Part shown: positions 16,376 to 24,886 of the stretch, piece after piece
How positions within the stretch are numbered: the stretch's first letter is position 1
Layout of the letters: the number at the start of each line of letters is the position of its first letter
NCBI GenBank assembly: GCA_937925515.1
Contig: CALALP010000023.1
Location: 1 to 24,919, forward strand
Origin: an uncultured Lachnoanaerobaculum sp.
GTDB lineage: Bacteria; Bacillota; Clostridia; Lachnospirales; Lachnospiraceae
Length of the DNA: 24,919 bases
Reading direction: 5' to 3'
Position numbers and translations under genes: made by a program
Notes under the pieces: generated by a model
What the model saw: the letters and a program-made list of their open reading frames with translations, nothing else
Database searches by the model: none
What the model was told of the DNA's origin: nothing

Positions 16376-17056
16376 TTAATTTGTATTCCTTTCCTTTACT
16401 GTCCAATCTATTTCAGATAAACCATTTTCTTTTAAAAACTTATTTGCCTTACTAAAATGTCTACAACCAAAGAAACCATTATTTGCTGATAAAGGACTTG
16501 GATGAGCTGCCTTTAAAACCAAGTGCTTAGGATTATTAAGCATAACCTCTTTTGCTTTAGCAGGATTACCCCAAAGTAAATATACAACAGGAGAATCCTT
16601 TAGATTTATTTCTTTTATAATAGCATCTGTAAACTGTTCCCAACCTTTGCCTCTATGTGAAAATGCCTTATGTGCCTGCACTGTCAAAACAGTATTAAGT
16701 AATAAAACACCCTGTTTTGCCCAACTTTCAAGATTGCCATTATTTGAAATTTCAATACCTAAATCATCTTTTAATTCCTTATAAATATTTACTAATGACG
16801 GTGGTAATTTCTTTTGACTTTCAGGCACTGAAAATGATAGCCCACAAGCTTGGTTATCATTATGATAGGGATCTTGCCCCAAAATAACAACTTTTACTTT
16901 CTCATAGGGTGTAAAGTCAAGTGCACTAAATATCTTATCTGCCGGAGGGTACACAGTATGCAGATTATACTCGTCCTTTACAAAATTATATAAATCCTTA
17001 TAATAATCTTTTTTAAATTCAGGTTTTAAAATTTCAAACCATTCTCCTGTAATCAT
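16376..17056 (-). CDS. ung: Uracil-DNA glycosylase
   Basis: Removes uracil from DNA at the start of base excision repair. The 226-residue protein has the water-activating motif VVILGQDPYH (catalytic Asp), the uracil pocket GLSFSVP, LLNTVLTVQAHKAFSHRGKGW, and the DNA-intercalation motif AAHPSPLSANNGFFG (catalytic His). All family-1 UDG motifs are complete. AAGGA precedes the ATG. It has its own promoter and lies upstream of uppP in the same transcript. Confidence 0.98.
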   Translation of the reverse strand: MITGEWFEILKPEFKKDYYKDLYNFVKDEYNLHTVYPPADKIFSALDFTPYEKVKVVILGQDPYHNDNQACGLSFSVPESQKKLPPSLVNIYKELKDDLGIEISNNGNLESWAKQGVLLLNTVLTVQAHKAFSHRGKGWEQFTDAIIKEINLKDSPVVYLLWGNPAKAKEVMLNNPKHLVLKAAHPSPLSANNGFFGCRHFSKANKFLKENGLSEIDWTVKERNTN

Positions 17057-17098
17057 CTTTTTCCTTTCAGCTATATGCTCTCTAAAATGTTTACATAT

Positions 17099-17127
17099 AA
17101 TATAACTTTTTATAGTTTAAAAATCAA
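17099..17127 (-). promoter_or_regulatory. Promoter of ung-uppP
   Basis: TTGATT (17127-17122), 17 nt, TATATT (17104-17099) on the minus strand; the predicted start near 17093 gives a leader of about 36 nt. Confidence 0.55.
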
Positions 17128-17192
17128 TAGATTGTTTGTAAATTAAAGACTAAAACAGGTAATCTTGCACTAAAAATTAAGGATATAAGAAA

Positions 17193-17221
17193 GGGATTGC
17201 TCGCCGTTGGCGAGCAATCCC
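17193..17221 (-). terminator. PFOR terminator, family A palindrome copy 2
   Basis: GGGATTGCTCGCC, loop GTT, GGCGAGCAATCCC: perfect 13-bp stem. In the PFOR transcript it lies about 48 nt after the stop and is followed by TTTCTTAT, so it probably ends transcription. It is related in sequence and shape to the palindrome at 15430. Confidence 0.7.
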
Positions 17222-17268
17222 CCTATATTTAAACTAAACAAAATAATAACTATTTCTTAGCTACTAAC

Positions 17269-20200
17269 TTACTCTTTTTTATTACTATAAAGTGTTACTA
17301 ATTTCTCAAGATATTCAAGTCTTTCCTTAGCATGTTGCTCATTAAGTGCAAATAGTCTTTCAGCTCTCTCAGGGTTCTTAAGTGCAAGTGAAGAGTATCT
17401 TACCTCGCCCATTAAGAAGTCTTGATAATTAAGAGTTGGCTTTTTAGAGTCTAAAGTAAACTTATTTTCAGCGTCAGGATTATATCTGAAATTATTCCAG
17501 TATCCTGATTCTACTGCCTTCTTCTCCTCAGTCATAGCCTCACTCATACCTTTCTTAATACCGTGTGCAATACATGGTGCATAAGCGATTATTACTGACG
17601 GACCATTATAAGCCTCAGCCTCTTTAAGTGCCTTAACAGTCTGATTATAGTCTGCACCCATAGAAATCTGTGCTACATATACATAACCGTAACTCATAGC
17701 AATACTTGCTAAATCTTTTTTCTTAGTTTCCTTTCCACCTGCTGCAAACTGTGCTATTGCACCTGTTTTAGTAGATTTTGAGGACTGTCCACCTGTATTT
17801 GAATAAACCTCAGTATCAAATATCATTATATTTATATCTTGACCACTTGCTATTACATGGTCAAGACCACCAAAGCCTATATCATAAGCCCAACCGTCGC
17901 CACCAAATATCCATTGACTCTTCTTAGATAAAAATTCTGCATTTTCTCTAAGTTCTTTAGCTAACTCTGTGTCATTATCTCTAATAGCTACAAGTAATTT
18001 CTTAGTTGCAAGAGTATTCTTTGAACCAACTGTAAAGGTATCAAGATAATCTTCACAAGCCTCTTTTAACTCATCTGTTTGAGCTGTTTCAAGTAAGTCT
18101 TCTACTCTACATCTTAATCTATCTCTTAAGGCTACATTTGCCAAATACATACCATATCCGAACTCAGCGGCATCTTCAAATAATGAATTTGACCATGCAG
18201 GGCCATGACCATTATCATCTTTTGCATAAGGGGTTGAAGGAGATGAATTGCCCCAAATTGAGGAACAACCTGTTGCATTTGCAATAAACATTCTATCTCC
18301 AAATAACTGTGTAATAAGTCTTGCATAAGGAGTTTCTCCACAACCTGCACAAGCCCCTGAGAACTCAAGAAGTGGACGTTTAAATTGTGAACCCTTAACA
18401 GTAGTTTCCTTAAATTTAGCTACAACATCATCTTTGATAGGTAAATCTACTGAATAATCAAAGAATCTTTGATCATCTGCATACTTTTCAAAGCTTGCCA
18501 TGCTAAGTGCTTTCTGACCCTTTTTACCCGGACATACATTTACACAAGAACCACAACCTGTACAGTCATAAGTTGAAACATTTACAGAGAATTTATACTC
18601 TTTCATACCTGTAAGGTTAAGTAACTGCATTCCCTCAGGTGCTTTTGCCGCCTCATCTTCTGTAAGTGCAAATGTTCTAATAGCAGCATGAGGACAAACA
18701 TAAGAACAGAATCCACATTGAATACAACTATCACTATTCCAAATTGGAACACTTACAGCTACACCACGTTTTTCATAAGCTGCTGTACCACTTGGAGTTG
18801 AACCGTCAACATAGTCATTAAATGCTGAAACAGGTAAAGTATTTCCTTGTTGAGCACTAACAGCTGCCTGAATATTATTAACAAAGTCCATAGAGTCCTT
18901 TGCACCCTTTGCAGCTCTAGTGATATAAAGTCCCTCATCTTGAGCTGACTTCCAACTTTCCGGAACTTCAACTTTTATCACTCCGTCAGCACCTGCATCA
19001 ATAGCTGCCCAGTTCTTCTTAACTACATCTTCTCCCTTTCTACCATAGGTCTTTTGAGCTGCCTTTTTCATAAGCTCAACAGCCTTTTCATAAGGGATAA
19101 TGTCTGCAAGTTTAAAGAATGCAGACTGTAAAATTGTATTGATACGAGTAGGTCCCATACCTGTTTCAATACCTATTTTAACACCGTCTATAATATAGAA
19201 ATTAATATTGTGATCTGCTATGTACTTCTTAACCTGTCCCGGTATATGTCTATCAATATCATCAACAGACCATGAACAGTTAAGTAGGAATGTACCTCCG
19301 TCAACTAACTCTTGAACCATGTTATACTTACGAATATAAGCTGAGTTATGACATGCTACAAAGTTTGCCTTTGTGATAAGGTATGTTGACTTAATCTTCT
19401 TATGTCCAAAACGCAAGTGAGACATAGTAATACCACCTGACTTCTTTGAATCATAATCAAAATATGCCTGAGCATACATGTCTGTGTTATCACCTATAAT
19501 CTTTATTGAGTTCTTGTTTGCACCAACAGTACCGTCAGCACCAAGTCCCCAGAACTTACAGTTAATTGTTCCCTTAGGTGTTGTAATCAAACTTTCATCT
19601 GCCTCTAAAGATAAGTTTGTAACATCATCGTTGATTCCTATTGTAAATCTTTTCTTTTCAGTATTTTTAAATACTGCTGCAATCTGTCCCGGAGTTGTGT
19701 TCTTTGAACCAAGCCCATATCTTCCTGTATGTACAGTTATATTATGGAATTTAGTATCTTTAAGTGCTGCAACAACATCGAGATAAAGAGGTTCTCCAAG
19801 TGAACCCGGTTCTTTTGTTCTATCTAAAACTTCTATTCTTTTTACTGTATCAGGAATAACATCTAAAAATGCACTAGCTGAGAAAGGTCTATATAAACGA
19901 ACCTTGATAGCTCCTACCTTTTCTCCCTTTGCTACTAAGTAATCAACTGTTTCCTCAATAGTATCATTAACTGAACCCATTGCAATAACTACTGTTTCGG
20001 CATCTTCTGCACCATAGTAGTTAAATAATTTATAATCTGTTCCAAGCTTTTCATTTACCTTGTTCATGTACTCTGTTACTATTCCCGGAAGTGCATCATA
20101 GTAAGGGTTACAAGCCTCTCTTGCTTGGAAGAAAACATCAGGGTTTTGTGCTGAACCTCTTATAACAGGTCTTTCAGGGTTAAGTGCATTCTTTCTAAAT

Positions 20201-20808
20201 CTATGAATTGCCTCCATATCAGCCATATCTTTTAAGTCTGCATAATCCCAAGTTTCAATTTTTTGAATCTCATGTGAAGTTCTAAAACCGTCAAAGAAGT
20301 TTATAAATGGAACTTTTCCCTTTAATGCAGCCAAATGAGCAACAGGTGTAAGATCCATAACTTCCTGTACTGAAGAACCACAAAGCATAGCACAACCTGT
20401 TTGACGACAAGCATAAACGTCTGAATGATCACCAAAAATACTTAGAGCATGAGTTGCAACTGCTCTTGCAGATACGTTAAATACTCCCGGAAGTTGCTCT
20501 CCTGCTATCTTATAAAGGTTAGGTATCATAAGTAACAAACCTTGTGATGCTGTAAATGTTGTAGTCAAAGCACCTGCTGCAAGTGAACCATGTACTGCAC
20601 CTGCGGCACCTGCCTCAGACTGCATTTCTGTAACTTTTACAGGGTGATCTAAAATATTCTTTCTACTTTCTGTTGCCCACTCATCAACATGTTCAGCCAT
20701 AACTGATGACGGTGTGATAGGGTAAATTGCTGCCACTTCGGTAAAGGCATAAGAAACATGAGCAGCTGCCTGATTACCATCCATGGTTTTCATAACTCTT
20801 TTAACCAT
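17269..20808 (-). CDS. nifJ: Pyruvate:ferredoxin (flavodoxin) oxidoreductase, single-chain
   Basis: Oxidises pyruvate to acetyl-CoA and CO2 and passes electrons to ferredoxin or flavodoxin, central to anaerobic fermentation. The 1179 residues carry all fused domains: N-terminal AAIYPITPSSVMAEH; two [4Fe-4S] ferredoxin motifs, CIQCGFCSYVCPH (about 691) and CTGCGSCVNVCPG (about 746); the third-cluster cysteines in CAGCGETPY, ATGCSSIWG and APCIAHGI; and the thiamine-diphosphate motif from GDGWAYDIGFGG to NTGGQSSKS (about 967-1000). Length is typical. GGAGG lies 7 nt before the ATG. It is a single-gene unit with promoter and terminator. The symbol por is equally used. Confidence 0.98.
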   Translation of the reverse strand: MVKRVMKTMDGNQAAAHVSYAFTEVAAIYPITPSSVMAEHVDEWATESRKNILDHPVKVTEMQSEAGAAGAVHGSLAAGALTTTFTASQGLLLMIPNLYKIAGEQLPGVFNVSARAVATHALSIFGDHSDVYACRQTGCAMLCGSSVQEVMDLTPVAHLAALKGKVPFINFFDGFRTSHEIQKIETWDYADLKDMADMEAIHRFRKNALNPERPVIRGSAQNPDVFFQAREACNPYYDALPGIVTEYMNKVNEKLGTDYKLFNYYGAEDAETVVIAMGSVNDTIEETVDYLVAKGEKVGAIKVRLYRPFSASAFLDVIPDTVKRIEVLDRTKEPGSLGEPLYLDVVAALKDTKFHNITVHTGRYGLGSKNTTPGQIAAVFKNTEKKRFTIGINDDVTNLSLEADESLITTPKGTINCKFWGLGADGTVGANKNSIKIIGDNTDMYAQAYFDYDSKKSGGITMSHLRFGHKKIKSTYLITKANFVACHNSAYIRKYNMVQELVDGGTFLLNCSWSVDDIDRHIPGQVKKYIADHNINFYIIDGVKIGIETGMGPTRINTILQSAFFKLADIIPYEKAVELMKKAAQKTYGRKGEDVVKKNWAAIDAGADGVIKVEVPESWKSAQDEGLYITRAAKGAKDSMDFVNNIQAAVSAQQGNTLPVSAFNDYVDGSTPSGTAAYEKRGVAVSVPIWNSDSCIQCGFCSYVCPHAAIRTFALTEDEAAKAPEGMQLLNLTGMKEYKFSVNVSTYDCTGCGSCVNVCPGKKGQKALSMASFEKYADDQRFFDYSVDLPIKDDVVAKFKETTVKGSQFKRPLLEFSGACAGCGETPYARLITQLFGDRMFIANATGCSSIWGNSSPSTPYAKDDNGHGPAWSNSLFEDAAEFGYGMYLANVALRDRLRCRVEDLLETAQTDELKEACEDYLDTFTVGSKNTLATKKLLVAIRDNDTELAKELRENAEFLSKKSQWIFGGDGWAYDIGFGGLDHVIASGQDINIMIFDTEVYSNTGGQSSKSTKTGAIAQFAAGGKETKKKDLASIAMSYGYVYVAQISMGADYNQTVKALKEAEAYNGPSVIIAYAPCIAHGIKKGMSEAMTEEKKAVESGYWNNFRYNPDAENKFTLDSKKPTLNYQDFLMGEVRYSSLALKNPERAERLFALNEQHAKERLEYLEKLVTLYSNKKE

Positions 20809-20906
20809 TATTAATCCTCCTACTTGTAAATGGAATTGGTGATATTTGATTGTCTATTTCAAATCAACAATTTATTATAATAACATCTAAGTGTCCTTAT
20901 AATTCT

Positions 20907-20934
20907 ATTATAACAATAATATACATAATTGCAA
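20907..20934 (-). promoter_or_regulatory. PFOR promoter
   Basis: TTGCAA (20934-20929), 16 nt, perfect -10 TATAAT (20912-20907) on the minus strand; leader about 90 nt. A second weaker -10 (TATACT, 21010-21005) lies closer to the upstream operator. The 20809-21239 gap contains no gene: only these promoters, the operator and the VanW-side terminator. Confidence 0.6.
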
Positions 20935-21046
20935 ATAACATTTGTTTCTTTTTTGTACTAATTTTTATGCAAGTTTCATTTTTTATGTACTTTTTTAGAT
21001 ACATAGTATAATAAAAGAGTATTTTAGCTATATATCTGTGTAGTTT

Positions 21047-21067
21047 TTGGTTAGTATAACCTAACTA
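21047..21067 (-). promoter_or_regulatory. Inverted-repeat operator upstream of PFOR
   Basis: Minus-strand TAGTTAGG-TTATA-CTAACCAA. Both flanking 8-mers and the 5-nt spacing equal the site on the flavodoxin promoter. It lies about 240 nt before the PFOR ATG, upstream of the TATAAT promoter, and about 55 nt upstream of the predicted start from the TATACT element. Here it could serve an activator, or cover a promoter I cannot see. Confidence 0.6.
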
Positions 21068-21115
21068 CTAATAAATAGCCTTTTTTTAGTTTCCTCATAC
21101 AATCTAAAATTTAAC

Positions 21116-21156
21116 ACAAAAAGAAGTATCACAAAATAAGTCTGCAACACTTCTTT
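21116..21156 (-). terminator. Terminator of the VanW-domain gene
   Basis: In the minus-strand transcript AAAGAAGT (21156-21149) pairs with ACTTCTTT, extended inward by GTTGCA/TGTGAT with G-U pairs, and followed by a T run. It lies about 85 nt after the stop and insulates the PFOR regulatory region. Confidence 0.6.
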
Positions 21157-21239
21157 CTGAAAAAAATTCGTATTAAACTAGAAAATTATCATAACACTAA
21201 ATTATAAATATATCTGTAATCTAGGTAACATTTTAAAAA

Positions 21240-23039
21240 TTAATTTGAAACTCCGGGTCCTATTGGTCCTTCTCCTGCCGGATTTGGTGGAATTGTTTCT
21301 TCTGTTGTACTACCTGCAGGGGCAGATGTAGGTGCAACAGTTGGACCTTTGCTTGCCTCCTCGGTAGTGGCTGAAACAGCAGTTGTTGAATTTGCAGGGC
21401 CTTTTGTAGTGCTTTCAGCAGTGGACTGCTTTACTTCTTCACTATGTTTAGTGGTTGCTTGGCTTGCACTTTGAGTTGTTGTTTCTTTTATAGTTGTAGC
21501 CTCAGTAGATGAAGTAGAACCTGTAACTGCACTTGAACTTGATTCTGAACTTGCACTTGTAGAAGTCTGAGTAACTGCACTTGAGGTTTCAATAGGTTTA
21601 CTATTTGGATTTTTCTTTATAGTTGCAGGATGTCCACTATATATACTATTATGAAAATTTTTCTCTACAACTTCTTCAACTCCATTTACTACTTTTATTA
21701 AGCTTGTATTCCAAGTACTTCCCTTTGTAGCCTTATCAACCAAAACTTCCTTTCCTGCAGGAACTTGAGGGTCATCTACATAATTTGGTTTTGGAGGATC
21801 GGACTCTCCTGTTTTTACCGACCTCATAGTAAGAGTAGTTCCCTCAGGCAAAATAGGAATACCTATTATACTCATCTTAATTGTATTATTTGCACTGTCA
21901 AATGTACCTCTTATTGCTATGGCAACATTTGAATCATTTTTAAATCTCATATCAGGTCCCATTTTTCCGTCATAGCTTACCATAGCATCTTCTCCGGGGT
22001 TACAATACTTAGGCTCATAGCTATGAGGGTGTCTTTCAGTTGTATTAAGCCCTGCACGAACTACTGCATTATAAAGAGTTGATGAAACCTGACAAACACC
22101 ACCTCCCGGCTCTTCTATAAGAACTCCGTTTAAATATGCACCTGCAGGTCTATAGCCCTTATCAGTAGTTCTATTTCCGGTAGTTTTATTAAATGAAAAT
22201 TCCTCCCCGGGATTTATAATCATTCCGTCCATAGACTCTGCTGCAAGTCTTATATTTGTATTTCTATCAGGATTATCAGTAGTATTAGTAGTAAATGTAC
22301 CTATTACTTTATACATTTCCTTAACTTGTGCCTCTGTAATTTCAGGAGCTTGTTCAGTTGCCGATACATCTATCTGAGCAGTAAAGTTTTTTGATGATAC
22401 TGCTGATTTTATATCACTTACAATCTTATCTTGATTTATTTGTTTACCTGTCTGTTCTCCTGAATATATAAAAGTTTTAGTTTCTTTATCAAAGCCTGAT
22501 ATAGAACCATTTCTAGGTTCAACATTCCACTTTTGTGCCATTTCCTCTGCAAGCTTTTTTACTTCATTTTCATCAACATCAAAAGTAATGTTATACTCTT
22601 TTAAAGGCTCTGTTTTAATCTCAAATACTTCAGAAGTAAGTTTATCAATACTTGTTTGTGAAAAGTCCGGAATCTGATAGGTATTATCTTCTGCACCGTC
22701 AAACTTTGCAGACATTGACCAAGGATATTTGTTTTTTATAGCTGACTTTGCCTCATCTATTGTAAGTCCCTTTATACTTATTCCGTCAATCGTAACTTCT
22801 CTGTTAAATTTTCCATTAACTACAATACTGTTATTTGCTTTAAAAGTTGTAACTATTTTTCTTGCTCCCCATACAATCATAGTTAGCATAACTGCAAAAA
22901 CAAGAACTACAAGCCCTATAAGTGGAAAATTCCATGTAGCTTTCTTTTGCTTTTGTTTTCTAATTCTATTTCTTGAAGCATAGCTTTTGTCTGTACCTGA
23001 AAGCCTATACTTTCCACTAGAATTTCTATCTACTGCCAT
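21240..23039 (-). CDS. VanW-family membrane-anchored cell-wall protein
   Basis: A 599-residue protein with a basic cytoplasmic N terminus, one membrane helix (about 38-59, FPLIGLVVLVFAVMLTMIVW) and a long extracellular part. Residues about 80-235 resemble the putative peptidoglycan-binding domains (PG_binding_4) that usually precede VanW. The VanW domain spans about 255-380: GEEFSFNKTTGNRTTDKGY, EEPGGGVCQVSSTLYNAVVR, ERHPHSYEPKYCNPGEDAMV. After about residue 470 comes a low-complexity tail very rich in Ser, Thr, Ala and Glu, ending in Pro/Gly, probably a wall-spanning spacer. VanW is named from vancomycin-resistance clusters, but its activity is unknown and no other van genes are here. GAGGTG precedes the ATG. 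Confidence 0.92.
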   Translation of the reverse strand: MAVDRNSSGKYRLSGTDKSYASRNRIRKQKQKKATWNFPLIGLVVLVFAVMLTMIVWGARKIVTTFKANNSIVVNGKFNREVTIDGISIKGLTIDEAKSAIKNKYPWSMSAKFDGAEDNTYQIPDFSQTSIDKLTSEVFEIKTEPLKEYNITFDVDENEVKKLAEEMAQKWNVEPRNGSISGFDKETKTFIYSGEQTGKQINQDKIVSDIKSAVSSKNFTAQIDVSATEQAPEITEAQVKEMYKVIGTFTTNTTDNPDRNTNIRLAAESMDGMIINPGEEFSFNKTTGNRTTDKGYRPAGAYLNGVLIEEPGGGVCQVSSTLYNAVVRAGLNTTERHPHSYEPKYCNPGEDAMVSYDGKMGPDMRFKNDSNVAIAIRGTFDSANNTIKMSIIGIPILPEGTTLTMRSVKTGESDPPKPNYVDDPQVPAGKEVLVDKATKGSTWNTSLIKVVNGVEEVVEKNFHNSIYSGHPATIKKNPNSKPIETSSAVTQTSTSASSESSSSAVTGSTSSTEATTIKETTTQSASQATTKHSEEVKQSTAESTTKGPANSTTAVSATTEEASKGPTVAPTSAPAGSTTEETIPPNPAGEGPIGPGVSN

Positions 23040-23205
23040 AAATCACCTCTATTATTTAAATACTTAAAACTTAATATTTCGTTCTTTTCAAAATTCCATT
23101 ACTTATAATAGCATATTAATTAGATATTTGCCATAAGTGAACTTTAATATTTTTCTTTATAGTGCTATACTTTAGTTGTAATTAATCAACAAATAGAAGA
23201 ATAAC

Positions 23206-23487
23206 ATGGATATATTAGAATCTATAAATAAACGCCATTCTGTCAGAGCTTATTTAGACAAGGAAATTGACAAAAATATAATTAATGAGTTGCAAAAAGA
23301 AATTGATATTTGTAATGAACTAGGTAAGCTACATATTCAACTAGCTATCAATGAACCTAAAGCATTTGATAGTATGTTAGCACATTATGGTAAGTTTTCA
23401 AATGTAAAAAATTATATTGCTATGATTGGAAAGAAAAGTTCAAATTTTGAAATTGCCTCCCAAAAAGACAGTGATGTTTGGGTATAG
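23206..23487 (+). pseudogene. Nitroreductase-family N-terminal remnant
   Basis: The 93-codon frame starts MDILESINKRHSVRAYLDKE and runs through IHIQ-type strand LHIQLAINEPKAFDSMLAHYGKFSNVKNYIAMIGKKSS, which is typical of the N-terminal third of a putative nitroreductase family (FMN-dependent, usually over 200 residues). After residue about 78 the similarity ends and a short unrelated tail (SQKDSDVWV) leads to a stop. No remainder is found in other frames before php, so the C-terminal two thirds, including most flavin-binding residues, are lost. Only weak ribosome-binding (AGAAG) and promoter (TATACT near 23168) signals are seen. A palindrome follows directly. Confidence 0.65.
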
Positions 23488-23493
23488 CTATTA

Positions 23494-23530
23494 TGTGTAT
23501 TTTGTCCCTCTATGGGGAACGAGATACACA
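23494..23530. repeat. Intergenic palindrome, family B copy 1
   Basis: TGTGTATTTTGTCCCTC, loop TAT, GGGGAACGAGATACACA: 17-bp stem with three G-U type pairs and one mismatch. It lies 6 nt after the truncated nitroreductase and before the convergent php gene. It resembles the palindrome at the window end (TATCTTGTCCCC...GGGGACAAGATA). No U-tract follows on either strand. Confidence 0.6.
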
Positions 23531-23551
23531 AGAAATAATTATTTAAAGCAT

Positions 23552-24409
23552 TTATTTTATAAAACTCTTTTCTATATCGTCTAAGATACTCTTAGGTATT
23601 CTTAAGTTACCAAAGCCTTTTCCTATTGCAATCTTAGGCTTATTATCTCCATGGAAATCACTTCCACCTGTTGGCAAAAGATTGTTAAGTTTTGCAAGTC
23701 TTCTAAGATTTGTAACATTTTCCTCTGTATGTGTAGTATAATAAACTTCAAGTCCCTGCATTCCCATATCGGTTAGTTCCTTTATTAAAGTTTCCAGTTC
23801 TTCCTCACTAAAGCTATATCTATAAGCATGAGCAAGTGAAATAAACATATTATTGGCTTTAAAAAATTCCATTGCGTCTTTAACCTTTGTTTTCTTTTCA
23901 GGTACAAAATCTTGACCTATGCCCAAATACTTATCAAAAGCCTCTTGAATATTACTTACATAACCTTTTTTTAAAAGTGCATTTGCAAAATGAAGTCTTG
24001 TAATCATTGTTTTTTCATTATTAACATATAGGTCATTTTCTTCTATATCAAAGCCTGCATTTCTAAAATTATCTAAAATTTCATAATTTCTTGAATCTCT
24101 TTGCTCTTCAAATACTTTAAGCCCTGCTTTTATATTTTGGAAAATGTTATCTGCCTTAACTTCTCCTAAAACATAACCCAAAATATGCACTTCTTTCTTT
24201 TTGTATGCACAACTAACTTCAACTCCCGGAATAACTTTTATTCCTATTTTTTTTGCCGCCTCAATAGCCTCCTCAACTCCGTCAATAGTGTCGTGATCTG
24301 TAAGTCCAAGAGTATAGAGATTAGCCTCTTTTGCCTTTTTTACAACTTCTGTTGGAGAAAATGTTCCGTCAGACATATAGGAATGCGTGTGTAAATCTAT
24401 AAAGTTCAT
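23552..24409 (-). CDS. PHP-domain phosphoesterase (YciV/RNase AM-like)
   Basis: A 285-residue metal-dependent phosphoesterase. Metal ligands are visible in order: DLHTHSYMSDGTFSP (residues 5-19), LGLTDHDTIDG (about 34-44), VIPGVEVSC (about 60-68), EVHILGY (about 73-79), LAHAYRY, and the C-terminal GGSDFHGDNKP. Family members such as E. coli YciV (RNase AM) act on nucleoside 3',5'-bisphosphates and on 5' ends of short RNAs; PHP domains also occur in histidinol phosphatases and polymerases, but the size and motif order fit the YciV group. AAAGGAG precedes the ATG. It diverges from the 78-residue gene. Confidence 0.88.
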   Translation of the reverse strand: MNFIDLHTHSYMSDGTFSPTEVVKKAKEANLYTLGLTDHDTIDGVEEAIEAAKKIGIKVIPGVEVSCAYKKKEVHILGYVLGEVKADNIFQNIKAGLKVFEEQRDSRNYEILDNFRNAGFDIEENDLYVNNEKTMITRLHFANALLKKGYVSNIQEAFDKYLGIGQDFVPEKKTKVKDAMEFFKANNMFISLAHAYRYSFSEEELETLIKELTDMGMQGLEVYYTTHTEENVTNLRRLAKLNNLLPTGGSDFHGDNKPKIAIGKGFGNLRIPKSILDDIEKSFIK

Positions 24410-24461
24410 ATTAGCTCCTTTCTTTAGTTGGATATTATATTTATAATTCTAATATAAAAAC

Positions 24462-24489
24462 TTGTTTTTTAGCAAAACCATGATAAAAT
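24462..24489 (+). promoter_or_regulatory. Promoter of the 78-residue protein gene
   Basis: TTGTTT (24462-24467), 16 nt, TAAAAT (24484-24489) with an extended TGA just before the -10. Leader about 49 nt. Confidence 0.5.
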
Positions 24490-24544
24490 ATATACAGCCA
24501 TAAGCTATTAAAAAATACAAAATAATAGAATTTTAGGAGGGTGT

Positions 24545-24781
24545 ATGAAGATTCAAAATATCACTGATGTAGATGCTTTTTTCAAAATTGTTGATGAGTG
24601 TAAAGGTCCTGTTGAACTTGTTTCAAATGAGGGCGATAGAATTAATCTAAAAAGTAAAATTGCTCAATATCTTTCTATGGCAACTATTTTCTCAAACGGC
24701 TATATCAAGGAACTTGATTTAATAGCACATGATAAAGAAGATATTGAAAGACTTATGAAATACATGTATCAAGGCGAATAA
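24545..24781 (+). CDS. Small conserved-looking protein of unknown function
   Basis: A 78-residue acidic soluble protein with no signal peptide or membrane helix: DVDAFFKIVDECKGPVELVS, then DRINLKSKIAQYLSMATIFS, and an acidic C-terminal helix DKEDIERLMKYMYQGE. It has an excellent AGGAGG site and an extended -10 promoter, so it is very likely translated. I recall similar short proteins in Lachnospiraceae without an established function, but cannot verify this. It diverges from the PHP gene and is followed by about 100 nt of AT-rich DNA before the terminal palindrome. Confidence 0.75.
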   Translation: MKIQNITDVDAFFKIVDECKGPVELVSNEGDRINLKSKIAQYLSMATIFSNGYIKELDLIAHDKEDIERLMKYMYQGE

Positions 24782-24886
24782 GTAGTGGGTCATGGGGGCT
24801 GTTGCAAAATTAATTTTCATTAGTAACTATGTTTTCCTTACAAATACAGATAAAACTATATTTGCTAATTTAAAGACTTTCTGTTA

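Noticed and set aside
21240..23039. VanW gene as evidence of vancomycin resistance
   Set aside because: VanW-domain proteins are common in Firmicutes cell envelopes and no vanHAX or vanRS genes are nearby.
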